A DNA stretch of 64,000 nt, taken from NCBI RefSeq assembly GCF_002101815.1, contig NZ_LQPM01000010.1, forward strand, positions 310,001 through 374,000, read 5' to 3'. The DNA comes from Mycobacterium paraense. GTDB taxonomy: Bacteria > Actinomycetota > Actinomycetes > Mycobacteriales > Mycobacteriaceae. Shown piece after piece: positions 10,052-19,207 of the stretch; within the stretch, counting starts at the first letter, position 1; each line of letters begins with the position of its first letter. Under the pieces are notes generated by a model. The model saw nothing but the letters and a program-made list of their open reading frames with translations. It did no database searches and was not told the DNA's origin. A program made the position numbers and the translations under genes.

Positions 10052-10354
10052 CTAGGTCCGGTGCCGCACCATGCCGACGACCCACAGCAGGATCAGCGCG
10101 CCGAGCAGCGCGGTGAAGAAGGTGAAGATGATCCCGCCGCCGGCGGTGTTGACGAAGAAGCTCAGGATGAAGCCGCCGATCAACGCGCCGACGATGCCGA
10201 TCACGATGTCCATCAGGATGCCGGCTCCGCTGCCCCTGATGATCCGGCTGGCGATTGCTCCCGCCAGGCCGCCGATGATGATGTAGCCGATCCAGCCGAC
10301 GCTGGTCAGGGTGGATGATCGGGCGAGAAAGTCGGTTGCTGCGATGACGTCCAT
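10052..10354 (-). CDS. GlsB/YeaQ/YmgE family stress-response membrane protein
   Basis: A 100-residue protein with three hydrophobic glycine-rich helices typical of the transglycosylase-associated family (WIGYIIIGGLAGAIASRI, MDIVIGIVGALIGGFIL, FFTALLGALILLWVVG). It has no catalytic residues; it is a small inner-membrane protein often induced by envelope or acid stress. The ATG at 10354 follows AAGGAG by six bases. It lies 24 bases upstream of the adh gene on the same strand and corresponds to Rv1861 by position. Confidence 0.82.
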   Translation of the reverse strand: MDVIAATDFLARSSTLTSVGWIGYIIIGGLAGAIASRIIRGSGAGILMDIVIGIVGALIGGFILSFFVNTAGGGIIFTFFTALLGALILLWVVGMVRHRT

Positions 10355-10472
10355 GCGGGTCTCCTTGCTATCGCTGGCAAAGCCCAGCGGGACCGCTGGG
10401 CCGTTCTCAGGGAGTACCCGATTTCTCCTTATGAAACATGTGCCGAATTGGCCGTGATGCGAGCCTTATTGC

Positions 10473-11516
10473 TTAGCTCGCCACGGTCCGCTGCGGCGCG
10501 GGCGATGCACCCGGGGTGAAGTCGCCCGCGGGCGCCTGGCCCGGAGCGGGTGCGGGAGCCGGAGCGCCGGGAGCCGGCGCGGGCGCACCCGGTGCCGGCG
10601 CGGGCGCACCCGGTGCCGGAGCGGGCGCACCGGGAGCCGGAGCGGGCGCGCCCGGAGCCGGCGGCGGGGCGGCCGGCGCCGTCCAGGGCTGGATCGACTC
10701 GGCCAGTGCTTTCGCCGCGCCCTGGTCCACCGGGTCGTTCGACGTGCCCAGCCACACCACGAACCAGCGCTGCGGTGGTCCGTTGCCGGCCGAGGGCGAG
10801 CCGACCACCCCGGTCCAGATCTGGCCATTCGGCTTGGACGGGTCGCTGAACTTCACCTCGTAGTACGACGCGCTTCCGGCGATCCCGTTGGCGGCGGTCA
10901 GCGGCTCGCTCGTCTGGTTGATCCGGGTGCCGGGGTAGGGCATGAAGAACTCACCCATGTCCGAGCCGAGCCGCACCGCGGCCTTGGCGTTGGTGGCTTC
11001 GGCGCTGGCGTAGAGCTTCTGGTCCAGGCGGCCCATCACGATGCGGGTGTCGTTGGCGACCGGCGGCGCCTGCCCGGGGGCCGGCGGCTGGCCGGTGGTC
11101 TTGCTGAGCAACTCCGAACCGTAGTCGAGGTGCGACGCGTCGGACTCGACCCAGCCCGGGGGCAGCACGAAGCTGAACCCGCCGACGGGGTTGCCGATCC
11201 GGCCCGCGTTGGGGTCGACGGGCGGTGGCGGCGGCGCGTTCGGGTCGACCGGTGGCGGCGGCGGCGCGGGGTTTTGATCGCCCGGTTGGCCCGGCGGCGC
11301 CGCCGGGGCGCCCGGCGGGGGCGGCGTCGTGGCGGTCGCCGGCGCCGGCGCGGCTGCCGTCGTCGTGCTCGGCGGCACCGGGGTCGGGGTCTCGGGATCG
11401 GCGCTGGAGGTCGCCGGCAATGCGATTGCGACCGCGCTGGCGCCGGTCACCGTAGCGATCGCCAGCGTCGCCCAGAATCCTTTGCGGCCTGTCGAGTTCG
11501 CGTCCACCTGCTCCAT
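10473..11516 (-). CDS. apa: Alanine/proline-rich secreted glycoprotein Apa (fibronectin-attachment protein)
   Basis: A 347-residue secreted protein: a basic N-terminus, a hydrophobic signal segment (residues 13-34) and an Ala-x-Ala-like cleavage site near PATSSADP. Next come a Pro/Thr/Ala-rich, probably O-mannosylated region (about 40-105), a conserved globular core (about 105-275, [22 protein letters not shown] to [14 protein letters not shown]) and a C-terminal Ala/Pro/Gly repeat tail. This architecture is that of Apa/MPT32/FAP, an adhesin that binds fibronectin. It lies next to modC, as in M. tuberculosis (Rv1860). Confidence 0.93.
   Translation of the reverse strand: MEQVDANSTGRKGFWATLAIATVTGASAVAIALPATSSADPETPTPVPPSTTTAAAPAPATATTPPPPGAPAAPPGQPGDQNPAPPPPPVDPNAPPPPPVDPNAGRIGNPVGGFSFVLPPGWVESDASHLDYGSELLSKTTGQPPAPGQAPPVANDTRIVMGRLDQKLYASAEATNAKAAVRLGSDMGEFFMPYPGTRINQTSEPLTAANGIAGSASYYEVKFSDPSKPNGQIWTGVVGSPSAGNGPPQRWFVVWLGTSNDPVDQGAAKALAESIQPWTAPAAPPPAPGAPAPAPGAPAPAPGAPAPAPGAPAPAPGAPAPAPAPGQAPAGDFTPGASPAPQRTVAS
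10541..10672 (-). repeat. In-frame 21-base repeats coding APAPAPG units in apa
   Basis: About five to six copies of a GC-rich 21-base unit encode the C-terminal tail of Apa as successive Ala-Pro-Ala-Pro-Ala-Pro-Gly blocks. Units differ mainly by silent changes (ggtgcc versus ggagcc). Such tandem coding repeats can change copy number by slippage and could vary the tail length between strains. Confidence 0.7.
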
Positions 11517-11613
11517 GGCGACGAACCTACCGTGTTACGGCTGTGACGCAAGGGTGCCTTGCGGCAGTTTTGCCGATGTTGCCGATGTGCAACTTTGGGG
11601 TCGTCCGCGCAGG

Positions 11614-12708
11614 TCACGGTGCGGGGTACAGCGTCACCTCGTGTGCCTTGACGGAGAACCACACCCGCTCCCCCGGCGTCAGCCGCAACTCCGTGGCCGC
11701 GTCCGCGGTGATCTCCGCGGCCAGTCCCGGCGCGCCATCCGACTGTTCCCGGCCTCGCACCAGGACCGCGGATCCGCGGACGTCGAGCTCGGCCACCGTC
11801 ACCTCGACCGCATTGCGCGGGCTGCCGTGGGGGTGATCGCGATACACGGCCACCGCCGCCGGCGGGAACACCGCGACGGCGGTGCGGACGTCGGCGTCCA
11901 GCCGCTGCGCCGGGCGCGCATGCCAGTAGGAGCCCGAGCGATCGCGCAGCGAGCCGTCGGGGCACACGGTGCCGTTGACGATGTTGATGCCGGCGATCCG
12001 CGCGCCGAAATGGCTGCGCGGCGCGGTGAGAACGTCTGGCACCGGCCCGAATTCGGCGATCTTTCCGGACTCCAGGACCAGCACGCGATCGGCCAGCGTG
12101 AACACGTCGAGCAGCTCGTGGGTGACCAGGACGACCGCGCAGCCGGTCCGGGTCACCACGCTGCGCAGCACCGTGCGGATGCCCGCGGCCGCGGCGACGT
12201 CGAGGCCGGCCAGTGGCTCGTCGAGCAGCAGCACATCGGGTTCGGCGGCCAGGGCGCGGGCGATCGCCACCCGCTGGGCCTGGCCCCCGGAGAGCTGCCG
12301 CGGCTTTCGGTCCGCGAGGTCCTCGGCGTCCACCTCGCGCAGCCAGCGCAGCGCGGTCGCCCGCGCGCCGGCGCGGGCCGGCCGGACGGATCGGCGGCGG
12401 CTGCGCGGCCCGAAGGCCACGTTGGCCGCGACGCTCAGGTGCGGAAACAGCAGCGGGTCCTGCAGCAGCAACCCCACCCGGCGATCGTGCGTCGCCACGT
12501 TCACCCCCGCCGCGGTGTCGGTCAGCACCCGATCCCCCAGCCGCACCACCCCCTCGTCGGGACGAACGAGGCCGGCGATCACGTGCAGCGCGGTGGACTT
12601 GCCCGCGCCGTTGGGTCCCAGGACGGCCAGCACCTCGCGCGCGGACACCGAGAACTCCACATCCAGATCGCGTTCGGCGACGACGGCGCGCAGCTGCAGC
12701 TCGCTCAT
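11614..12708 (-). CDS. modC: Molybdate ABC transporter ATP-binding protein ModC
   Basis: A 364-residue ATPase that powers molybdate uptake. Walker A GPNGAGKST is at 31-39, Q-loop LLLQDP near 81-86, ABC signature LSGGQ at 140-144, Walker B LLLDEP at 161-166 and the H-loop His198. The C-terminal part from about residue 290 resembles the TOBE (molybdate-binding) domain of ModC. The start ATG at 12708 is four bases after the modB stop, so the two are translated together. Its downstream neighbour on the same strand is apa. Confidence 0.93.
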   Translation of the reverse strand: MSELQLRAVVAERDLDVEFSVSAREVLAVLGPNGAGKSTALHVIAGLVRPDEGVVRLGDRVLTDTAAGVNVATHDRRVGLLLQDPLLFPHLSVAANVAFGPRSRRRSVRPARAGARATALRWLREVDAEDLADRKPRQLSGGQAQRVAIARALAAEPDVLLLDEPLAGLDVAAAAGIRTVLRSVVTRTGCAVVLVTHELLDVFTLADRVLVLESGKIAEFGPVPDVLTAPRSHFGARIAGINIVNGTVCPDGSLRDRSGSYWHARPAQRLDADVRTAVAVFPPAAVAVYRDHPHGSPRNAVEVTVAELDVRGSAVLVRGREQSDGAPGLAAEITADAATELRLTPGERVWFSVKAHEVTLYPAP

Positions 12709-12712
12709 GCGG

Positions 12713-13525
12713 CTACCTCGCGTCCGTGCCGGTCAACCGGCGCGCACCCAGCCCCAGCACCACCAGCGCCGCCACCGCCACCAGCAGGATCGACAGCGCC
12801 ACCGCGGCGTTGGCGTCGGTCACCCGCTGCAGGTAGATCTCCAGCGGCAGCGTTCGGGTGACGCCCTGCCGGGAACCGGCGAACGTCAGCGTCGCGCCGA
12901 ACTCGCCGAGCGAGCGGGCGAACGCCAGCACCGCCCCCGACGTCATGCCCGGCAGCAGCAGCGGCAGGGTCACCCGCCACCAGACCGCGCTGGGTCGCGC
13001 GCCCAGCGTCGCGGCCACCACCTCGTAGTCGGCACCCGCGGTGCGGGCGGCGCCCTCCAGGGAGATCACCAGGAACGGCAGCGAGACGAACGTCTGCGCC
13101 AGCACCACCGCGGTGGTGCTGAAGGCGATGCTGATGCCGGCGGCCTCAAGGTAGTGCCCGATCAGGCCGAGCCGGCCGAACGCGTAGAGCAATGCGATGC
13201 CGCCCACCACCGGCGGCAGCACCAGCGGCAGCAGGATCAGCGGCCGCAGCAGCCGAACCGGCCGCGCCGTGCTGCGGGCCAGCACCAGGGCCATCGGCAC
13301 CCCCAGCAGCACGCACAGGGCGGTGCTGGCGGCGGCGGTCTTGAGGCTCAGCAGCAGCGCCGTCCGAGACGAGGCGCTAGTGATCAGCGACCAGAAGTTC
13401 GGCCAGTCGACCTTGACCGCGATCGCCAGCAGCGGCAGCACCACGAACGCGGCCCCCACGGCGGCGGGGACGTATACCCACCGCGGGAGGTCCGTGCGTC
13501 GCTCGCTAATACGTTCACCCCTCAC
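12713..13525 (-). CDS. modB: Molybdate ABC transporter permease ModB
   Basis: A 270-residue inner-membrane permease with about five to six helices and the EAA loop that contacts ModC ([20 protein letters not shown] near residues 154-173). Start GTG 13525 gives an N-terminus [16 protein letters not shown]; from the conserved [11 protein letters not shown] onward it matches other ModB proteins, while the first ten residues do not resemble the M. tuberculosis N-terminus I remember. The gene is not adjacent to modA here, so its promoter must lie in the 82-base gap or further upstream in the foreign segment. Confidence 0.9.
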   Translation of the reverse strand: MRGERISERRTDLPRWVYVPAAVGAAFVVLPLLAIAVKVDWPNFWSLITSASSRTALLLSLKTAAASTALCVLLGVPMALVLARSTARPVRLLRPLILLPLVLPPVVGGIALLYAFGRLGLIGHYLEAAGISIAFSTTAVVLAQTFVSLPFLVISLEGAARTAGADYEVVAATLGARPSAVWWRVTLPLLLPGMTSGAVLAFARSLGEFGATLTFAGSRQGVTRTLPLEIYLQRVTDANAAVALSILLVAVAALVVLGLGARRLTGTDAR

Positions 13526-13607
13526 CGTGGCCGGGAGATCTACACCCGCCTCAACCTAGCGGTGTGCATGCGGGGAATCGGCCAGGCGCGACATCAGTCG
13601 CTTCGAA

Positions 13608-14648
13608 CTAGGCGTCGTGGCGCTTGGCTTTGTCTTCCAACTGCGGGGTCAAGCCGAACTCCTCGACGAGCGCCGACCAATCCGCCCCCGAGACGACATA
13701 GGCGGGACGCTCGTTCGACCGAGCCGAATCGCCGCGCCACGAAAAGCGAAATGCCGAGCCCGCCAAGTCGAGACATCCGATCGTCAGCGGTGTCTGGCCG
13801 GGAAGCTGCACCGCCAGGCCGGGGGTCGCGGGGTAGTTATACGTGCTGCCGTCGCCGCTGTGAACACTGTCGGCCTGAAACGTTGCCGGCGTCGCGGTCA
13901 CGTCCGCACGCGAGGCCGTCACACGACGCGCGTCGCTGTTCGGGTCGATCACCCGAATCGCGTCGTCCTCCAAGTCAAGGACCAGGCTGGGTTTCGAGAG
14001 CGATTGCTGAAGTCGGTGTTGCTTGCGGAATGCGAACGACCCCATTGCTTCGGCCAAATAGGGGTTCGGAAACAGCAAACACCGCGTCGGCTCACCCGAC
14101 CGAGGCCCGCGCGAGTCCAGCCCGCTCTGACGGCCCGCCACGGCGAGCAGCTCATCGAATTCCGCGACCCACAACCAGGCGTCGACGGCCTGGGCGGGCG
14201 GTGCGTCGAGCCGTGTCGACGGAGCAATGCGACGGTCGCGTCCGCCGATAACGAAGCGTTGCGAGCCACTCTGCAGGTGAAGGGCCACCCCCATGTTCAC
14301 CCAGGGGCCCAGCTTCGCATCGACGAGCGGGAAAACTTTGCGCCGCTGATCGACGGTCAGGCCGTCGCTCGTGACACCGATGACTATCTTTCGCCGCGAA
14401 CGCCACCACACGTAGGCGGTCCCCGCCAAACCGAACAGGGAAAGCGCCACGAGCCCCGCGATGACGATCACGAAACCCTGGGTCCGGCGCGTGAGGACCG
14501 CCCCGACCAGTACGAAGATCAACGCGAACATCGCCGCCTGGACGAGGAACCGGCCCTTGCCGGTGGCGAACGCGTTCATTTGGGTGGACATCGTGGGAGC
14601 GGATGCCACGAACTGGCGCGACGCGGCGTATTGGTCGTTGACGCTCAT
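13608..14648 (-). CDS. Hypothetical membrane protein, two N-terminal helices
   Basis: A protein of 346 residues if translated from ATG 14648 (MSVNDQYAASRQFV); an in-frame ATG at 14699 would add 17 residues but has no better ribosome site. Two hydrophobic helices lie around residues 36-56 and 61-80, followed by a soluble region of about 260 residues rich in beta-type sequence. No family is recognised; the layout (paired helices, then a soluble domain of PH-like character) recalls other actinobacterial uncharacterised proteins. It is divergent from the cyclase/ATPase gene and, with it, interrupts the mod operon. It ends with a basic tail (LEDKAKRHDA). Confidence 0.72.
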   Translation of the reverse strand: MSVNDQYAASRQFVASAPTMSTQMNAFATGKGRFLVQAAMFALIFVLVGAVLTRRTQGFVIVIAGLVALSLFGLAGTAYVWWRSRRKIVIGVTSDGLTVDQRRKVFPLVDAKLGPWVNMGVALHLQSGSQRFVIGGRDRRIAPSTRLDAPPAQAVDAWLWVAEFDELLAVAGRQSGLDSRGPRSGEPTRCLLFPNPYLAEAMGSFAFRKQHRLQQSLSKPSLVLDLEDDAIRVIDPNSDARRVTASRADVTATPATFQADSVHSGDGSTYNYPATPGLAVQLPGQTPLTIGCLDLAGSAFRFSWRGDSARSNERPAYVVSGADWSALVEEFGLTPQLEDKAKRHDA

Positions 14649-14782
14649 CCCCAAAGTATCGGGCAGCCGTGGTGTTACCGATCCCAAATGTCGTGTCATT
14701 GCGCGTCTCCCGAGACGCGCCGCGACGAATCCGGCGCCGCGGTAGCGTTTGCTAGGTGGTAGTGGGCTTGGTGTGACATTCT

Positions 14783-17461
14783 GTGCGGGTGTCCGCAGGG
14801 GGCCCGCCTGCTGGGGTTGTAACGTTCCTGTTCACCGATATTGAGGGTTCGACCCGTCGGTGGGAGACGGACGCGGATTCGATGCGGAAAGCCCTTGCCG
14901 CACATGACGAGGTGTTGCGTTCGGCGATCGAGGGGCGCGGCGGTTTCATGTTCAAACACACCGGTGACGGGGTGTGTGCCGCCTTCGCCTCACCCAGGTC
15001 GGCAGTCGATGCGGCGGTGGCTGCCCAGCGGACGTTGGAGTTGCCAGTGCGGATGGGGATGGCGACCGGGGAAGCCGAACTGCGGGATGGCGACTATTTC
15101 GGTGTGGTGCTAAATCGTGCTGCACGAGTGATGGCCGCCGGGCATGGCGGTCAGATTCTCATGGCCGAGTCGACGGCAAGTCTGCTCAGCGGCGTTGATC
15201 TTGTGGATCTGGGGCCGCGGCGGTTGCGGGATGTACCGGTGGCTGTAGGGGTGTTTCAAGTACGGGCGGCGGAGCTTCGCGCGGAGTTTCCGCCGTTGCG
15301 GGCGCACGACACGACTCCGGGAAATCTGCGACCTGCGACCGCCAGCTTGATCGGACGTGAGTCCGAGGTCACCGAGCTCGAAGCGGCCGTGAAGGCTCAT
15401 CGGTTGGTGACGCTGACCGGGGTGGGTGGGGTCGGCAAGACCCGCCTGGCGATCGAAGTCGCTACGCGGCTGGCCGATGAATTTCCTGACGGGGTTTGGT
15501 TTTTCGAGCTGGCCGCGGTCAGCGACCCGGCAGCCATACCCGATGCGGTGGCGTCGGTGCTCGGCATCACCCAGCAGCCGGGTAAGACCGTCACTGAGTC
15601 GGTGGCCGCTGCGTTGGAGGGCCGTGTCCGACTGTTGGTGATCGACAATTGCGAGCACGTTCTCCGCGCCGCCGCCGACCTGGTCGAAGCAATACTCCCG
15701 CACTTGGCGACTGTTCGAATCCTTGCCACCAGTCGCGAAGGACTCGGGCTTCCTGGTGAGCAGGTGTGGCCGGTGCGCTCACTGGACGCCACAGCGGGAA
15801 TCGACTGCGCGGCGGTGAGCCTCTTCGTCGAACGCGCTCAAGGTATTGCACCGGGCTTCTCGGTGGTCGACGGCGGTGAAGCCGCCGCAGTCACCGAGAC
15901 GTGTCAGCGTCTTGATGGGATCCCGTTGGCCATCGAACTGGCTGCCTCGCGGATGGCGTCGATGACCGCCAGTGAGATGCGTGATCGTCTTGATCACCGG
16001 TTCAGGCTGCTGGTCGGCCCGCGGCGCGGCGTCGGACGCCACCAGACACTGCGCCACGCCGTGGCCTGGTCCTACGACCTGCTCGACGACACCGAAAAGA
16101 CCCTTCTGGACCGCTGTTCGGTGTTCGCGGGCGGATTCGACCTGCAAAGCGCTTGCGCGCTAGCCGGATCAGCTGACCTCGACGAGTACGCCATCCTCGA
16201 GGTGCTCAACGCGCTGGTACGCAAGTCGCTGCTGGTCGCCGACCGGTCCGCGTCACGCACCCGGTATTCGATGCTGGAAACGATCCGCCAATTCGCTGAG
16301 GAACAACTCGTCGCTCGCGGCGAAGCGTCGGAGATTCGGGTCGAGCACTCGCGCTACTTCGCCGGGCGCGAAGTGGACATCATGGCCCTGTGGGACAGCC
16401 CCCGCCAGCGGGAGGCGTACGACTGGTTCACCGCCGAACTGGCCAATCTGCGCACCGCGTTTCGATGGGGTGCCGACCACGGCGACCTTGATGTCGCCGT
16501 CGCCATCGCGACATGGGCGGCATGGCTTGGGTTCTGGATGCACAATTACGAGCCGATAGCCTGGGCCGAGGAGCTCATCGAACCCGCCCGCACCGCCGAT
16601 CATCCGAAACTCGCGTTCCTTTATTCGATGGCGTCTTCATGCTGGTGGCCCGGACGGATCGAGGCAGCCGTTGCCTACAGCGACTCAGGCCGGCTGGCGA
16701 TCGGCAGCGGGCGTCATGACGAGGTGCCTTTCGGCCTCGAGGGCGCGCTCGGCGCTGCGTACCTGCACGTCGGCCAACCCGAACAGCAGGTCCAATGGTG
16801 CCGCGCCATGCTCGCCCGCGGCCGCGACACACACGGGATCACCAGGGCGTTCCTGACCGTCGCACTGACGGTGGCGGGTTGCGGTGAGGACGCCAGGGCC
16901 GTCGCTGATGGCCTGATCGAGACTGCCAAGGCCGCCGGCAACCCGGCTGCGCTCTCGTTCGCGCTCTATGCCTACGGTTACGCGTTCGGCGACGCTGATC
17001 CCGCCGCGGCGCTGGATGCGCAGCGCCGCGGTCTGGCGATCGCCCAGGAGAGCGGGAACCGCAATACCGAAACACGAATCGCGGGCAGTCTGGCCCGCCT
17101 CGAGGCCGAGTACGGCGACCCGCTGGCCGCGCTCGACTACGTTGCGCTTGCGATCCGGAATTTTCACGACGCGGGCAACGCGACCATGATCCGTTTCCCG
17201 CTGACTGTGCTCGCCGCCTTCTTCGAACGGCTCGGACGCCGTGAACCGGCGGCTACCATCGCGGGTTTCGGCCTCAGTCCCCTCACCGCCACGGCGAACC
17301 CCGGCGTCACCACTGCTATTACTAACCTGCGCGATGTGCTCGGCGACCAGACCTACGAATCGCTTGCACGCAAGGGTGAGACGATGACCACCGCCGCCAT
17401 GGTGACTTACGCATACGACCAAATCGACCAAGCCCGAACGGAACTCGAGCACCGCAGCTGA
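14783..17461 (+). CDS. Class III adenylate cyclase domain fused to STAND/NB-ARC ATPase
   Basis: A protein of 892 residues. The N-terminal cyclase domain (about 12-165) keeps the catalytic set: metal Asp19 in FTDIEG, the KHTGDG motif at 58-63 with Asp62, Asp104 in GDYFG, and Asn111 and Arg115 in NRAAR. An AAA/NB-ARC-type ATPase follows (P-loop GVGGVGKT at 213-220, Walker B RLLVIDN near 283-289, TSREGL sensor). The C-terminal half looks like TPR-type helical repeats. Unlike several mycobacterial relatives of this kind, no LuxR-type HTH is visible at the C-terminus, so it is a signalling rather than a DNA-binding protein. Start GTG 14783 or 14789. It sits between modB and modA. Confidence 0.86.
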   Translation: MRVSAGGPPAGVVTFLFTDIEGSTRRWETDADSMRKALAAHDEVLRSAIEGRGGFMFKHTGDGVCAAFASPRSAVDAAVAAQRTLELPVRMGMATGEAELRDGDYFGVVLNRAARVMAAGHGGQILMAESTASLLSGVDLVDLGPRRLRDVPVAVGVFQVRAAELRAEFPPLRAHDTTPGNLRPATASLIGRESEVTELEAAVKAHRLVTLTGVGGVGKTRLAIEVATRLADEFPDGVWFFELAAVSDPAAIPDAVASVLGITQQPGKTVTESVAAALEGRVRLLVIDNCEHVLRAAADLVEAILPHLATVRILATSREGLGLPGEQVWPVRSLDATAGIDCAAVSLFVERAQGIAPGFSVVDGGEAAAVTETCQRLDGIPLAIELAASRMASMTASEMRDRLDHRFRLLVGPRRGVGRHQTLRHAVAWSYDLLDDTEKTLLDRCSVFAGGFDLQSACALAGSADLDEYAILEVLNALVRKSLLVADRSASRTRYSMLETIRQFAEEQLVARGEASEIRVEHSRYFAGREVDIMALWDSPRQREAYDWFTAELANLRTAFRWGADHGDLDVAVAIATWAAWLGFWMHNYEPIAWAEELIEPARTADHPKLAFLYSMASSCWWPGRIEAAVAYSDSGRLAIGSGRHDEVPFGLEGALGAAYLHVGQPEQQVQWCRAMLARGRDTHGITRAFLTVALTVAGCGEDARAVADGLIETAKAAGNPAALSFALYAYGYAFGDADPAAALDAQRRGLAIAQESGNRNTETRIAGSLARLEAEYGDPLAALDYVALAIRNFHDAGNATMIRFPLTVLAAFFERLGRREPAATIAGFGLSPLTATANPGVTTAITNLRDVLGDQTYESLARKGETMTTAAMVTYAYDQIDQARTELEHRS

Positions 17462-17477
17462 ACGCCACGGGCGGGCG

Positions 17478-18251
17478 TCAGGGCTTGGCGAAGCCGTACT
17501 GGGACAGGATGTTTTGACCCGCGGCACCGGTCACCATGGCCACGAACTTCTGCGCCAACGCGGGTTGCGGGGCGTGCTTCAACACCGCGATCGGATAGAC
17601 GTTCACCGCCGCGGCGGCCTCCGGGAACTGCACGGTCGCCACCTTGTTGCCGGCGCTGCGGGCGTCGGTGACGTACACCAACCCGGCGTCGGCCTGCCCG
17701 GTGGTGACCTTGTTGAGGACATCGGTCACGCTGAGTTCCTCGCTGACCGGGTTGAGGCGCACCCGCGTGCTGTCCTCGATGCGCCGGGTCGCCGCCCCGC
17801 ACGGCACCGGCTGCTGGCAGATCACCACGCTCAGCCCGGGCCTGGCGAGGTCGGCGAAGGAGCCGAGCCGCTTCGGGTTGTCCGGCGCGGTGACGATGAC
17901 GAGCGTGTTGGACGCGAAGTTGGTCGGATTGCCGGCCAGCAGGCCCGCCTTGGCGACGGCGTCCATCTGCGCGGTGTCGGCCGACGCGAACACATCGGCC
18001 GTCGCGCCCTGGGTCAACTGGGTGGCGAGCTCGGAGGAACCCGCGAACTCGAAATCGACTGTGCTGCCGAGGTTTTCGCCGGTGAACTGTTGGCTGATCC
18101 GAGTGAACGCCGGCTTGAGCGAGGCGGCGCCGAACACCACAACCTTGCCGGAACCGGCGGGCGGGGTCGACGGCGGCGTGGAACCGCATCCGACCAGGAC
18201 CGCCGCCAGCATGATGGAAACCGCACCGGCCAGGATCCCGATCCGCCGCAT
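17478..18251 (-). CDS. modA: Molybdate ABC transporter substrate-binding lipoprotein ModA
   Basis: A 257-residue exported lipoprotein: signal peptide with lipobox VLVGC, lipidated Cys22, then a periplasmic-binding fold. Typical ModA features are VVFGAASLKPAF, FAGSSELATQLTQGATADVFASAD and the DAGLVYVTDA strand. It would capture molybdate (or tungstate) for ModBC, needed for molybdopterin enzymes. In the M. tuberculosis order I recall, modA directly precedes modB; here about 4 kb separate them. It ends 17 bases from the convergent cyclase gene. Confidence 0.92.
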   Translation of the reverse strand: MRRIGILAGAVSIMLAAVLVGCGSTPPSTPPAGSGKVVVFGAASLKPAFTRISQQFTGENLGSTVDFEFAGSSELATQLTQGATADVFASADTAQMDAVAKAGLLAGNPTNFASNTLVIVTAPDNPKRLGSFADLARPGLSVVICQQPVPCGAATRRIEDSTRVRLNPVSEELSVTDVLNKVTTGQADAGLVYVTDARSAGNKVATVQFPEAAAAVNVYPIAVLKHAPQPALAQKFVAMVTGAAGQNILSQYGFAKP

Positions 18252-18375
18252 GGATGCACCCTAACCCGCCGAGGATGCGGTCCGCTCGGCGGCCAAACCG
18301 CCGCAAAAAGGGGACGGCCGAAATAGTTATGCAAATGATCCGCGCGTCGCGGGGCCCGGAGTTTCGCGGACGAGC

Positions 18376-18413
18376 TACTGTCCAGTAACATCTTCTTAGA
18401 TTTATGCCATAAA
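18376..18413. promoter_or_regulatory. Two palindromes in the modA / SDR divergent promoter region
   Basis: The 214-base divergent region between modA and the SDR gene contains TACTG-TC-CAGTA (18376-18387) and TTTATG-C-CATAAA (18401-18413), the latter a perfect 13-base palindrome in an unusually AT-rich patch. Either could be an operator for a local or molybdate-related regulator. I do not recognise the site, and the E. coli ModE box is different. Confidence 0.35.
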
Positions 18414-18465
18414 CGCGCTGATGTCCCAGGCAGCTTCTGGGTTCAACGTTGAGCACGAGGAGGTC

Positions 18466-19143
18466 ATGGCAGTGGAAGTGCTGGTCACCGGCGGGGACAC
18501 GGACCTGGGGCGCACGGTTGCCGAGGGCTTCCGCGATGACGGTCACAAGGTCACCCTCGTGGGGGCGCGCCGCGACGACCTGGAGATCGCTGCCAAGGAG
18601 CTCGACGCGGACGCGATCGTCTGCGACACCACCGACCCGGCCAGCCTGGAATCGGTCCGCGGGTTGTTCCCGCATCACCTGGACACCATCGTCAACGTCC
18701 CGGCGCCGACCCGGGACCCGGGCGACCCGCGCACCTACTCGATCTCCGACACCGCGGCCGCGTGGCGCGATGCGCTCGATGCGACGGTGCTGTCGGCGGT
18801 GCTGACCGTGCAGGCCGTCGGCGACCACCTTCGCTCGGGCGGTTCCATCATCGGCGTGGTGGCCGAGAACCCGCCCGCCGGGAGCGTCGACGCCGCGATC
18901 AAAGCGACGCTGTCCAATTGGATCACCGGGCAGGCGGGCATCTTCGGCACCCGCGGCATCACCGTCAACGCCGTGGCCAGCGGCCGCAGCGTCCAGCCCG
19001 GTTACGACGGCCTCTCCCGCACCGCACCATCGGCCGCCGCGGAGGTGGCCCGCCTGGCGCTGTTCCTCACCACCCCGGCGGCCCGGCACATCACCGGCCA
19101 GACGCTGCACGTGAGCCACGGCGCGCTGGCTCGTTTCGCCTGA
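18466..19143 (+). CDS. SDR family oxidoreductase (Rossmann-fold, degenerate)
   Basis: A 225-residue protein from ATG 18466, which follows GAGGAGG by three bases; an upstream ATG at 18421 lacks a site. The cofactor loop is altered (TGGDTDLG near 8-15), and the usual Tyr-x-x-x-Lys pair is not evident: the region reads AAIKATLSNWITGQ. Cofactor binding and catalysis are therefore doubtful, although the C-terminal TTPAARHITGQTLHVSHG is typical of the enoyl-reductase-like SDR group. It corresponds to Rv1856c by position and by sequence as I remember it. Confidence 0.82.
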   Translation: MAVEVLVTGGDTDLGRTVAEGFRDDGHKVTLVGARRDDLEIAAKELDADAIVCDTTDPASLESVRGLFPHHLDTIVNVPAPTRDPGDPRTYSISDTAAAWRDALDATVLSAVLTVQAVGDHLRSGGSIIGVVAENPPAGSVDAAIKATLSNWITGQAGIFGTRGITVNAVASGRSVQPGYDGLSRTAPSAAAEVARLALFLTTPAARHITGQTLHVSHGALARFA

Positions 19144-19207
19144 GGCTGAATCAAAACCGCTTTCGCGCTCTGGTTCGGACGCCGGGCCGGTGGCTACGGT
19201 AGCTAGC

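Noticed and set aside
10541..10672. Short regular repeats that might be read as CRISPR
   Set aside because: They are in-frame 21-base repeats without spacers inside apa.
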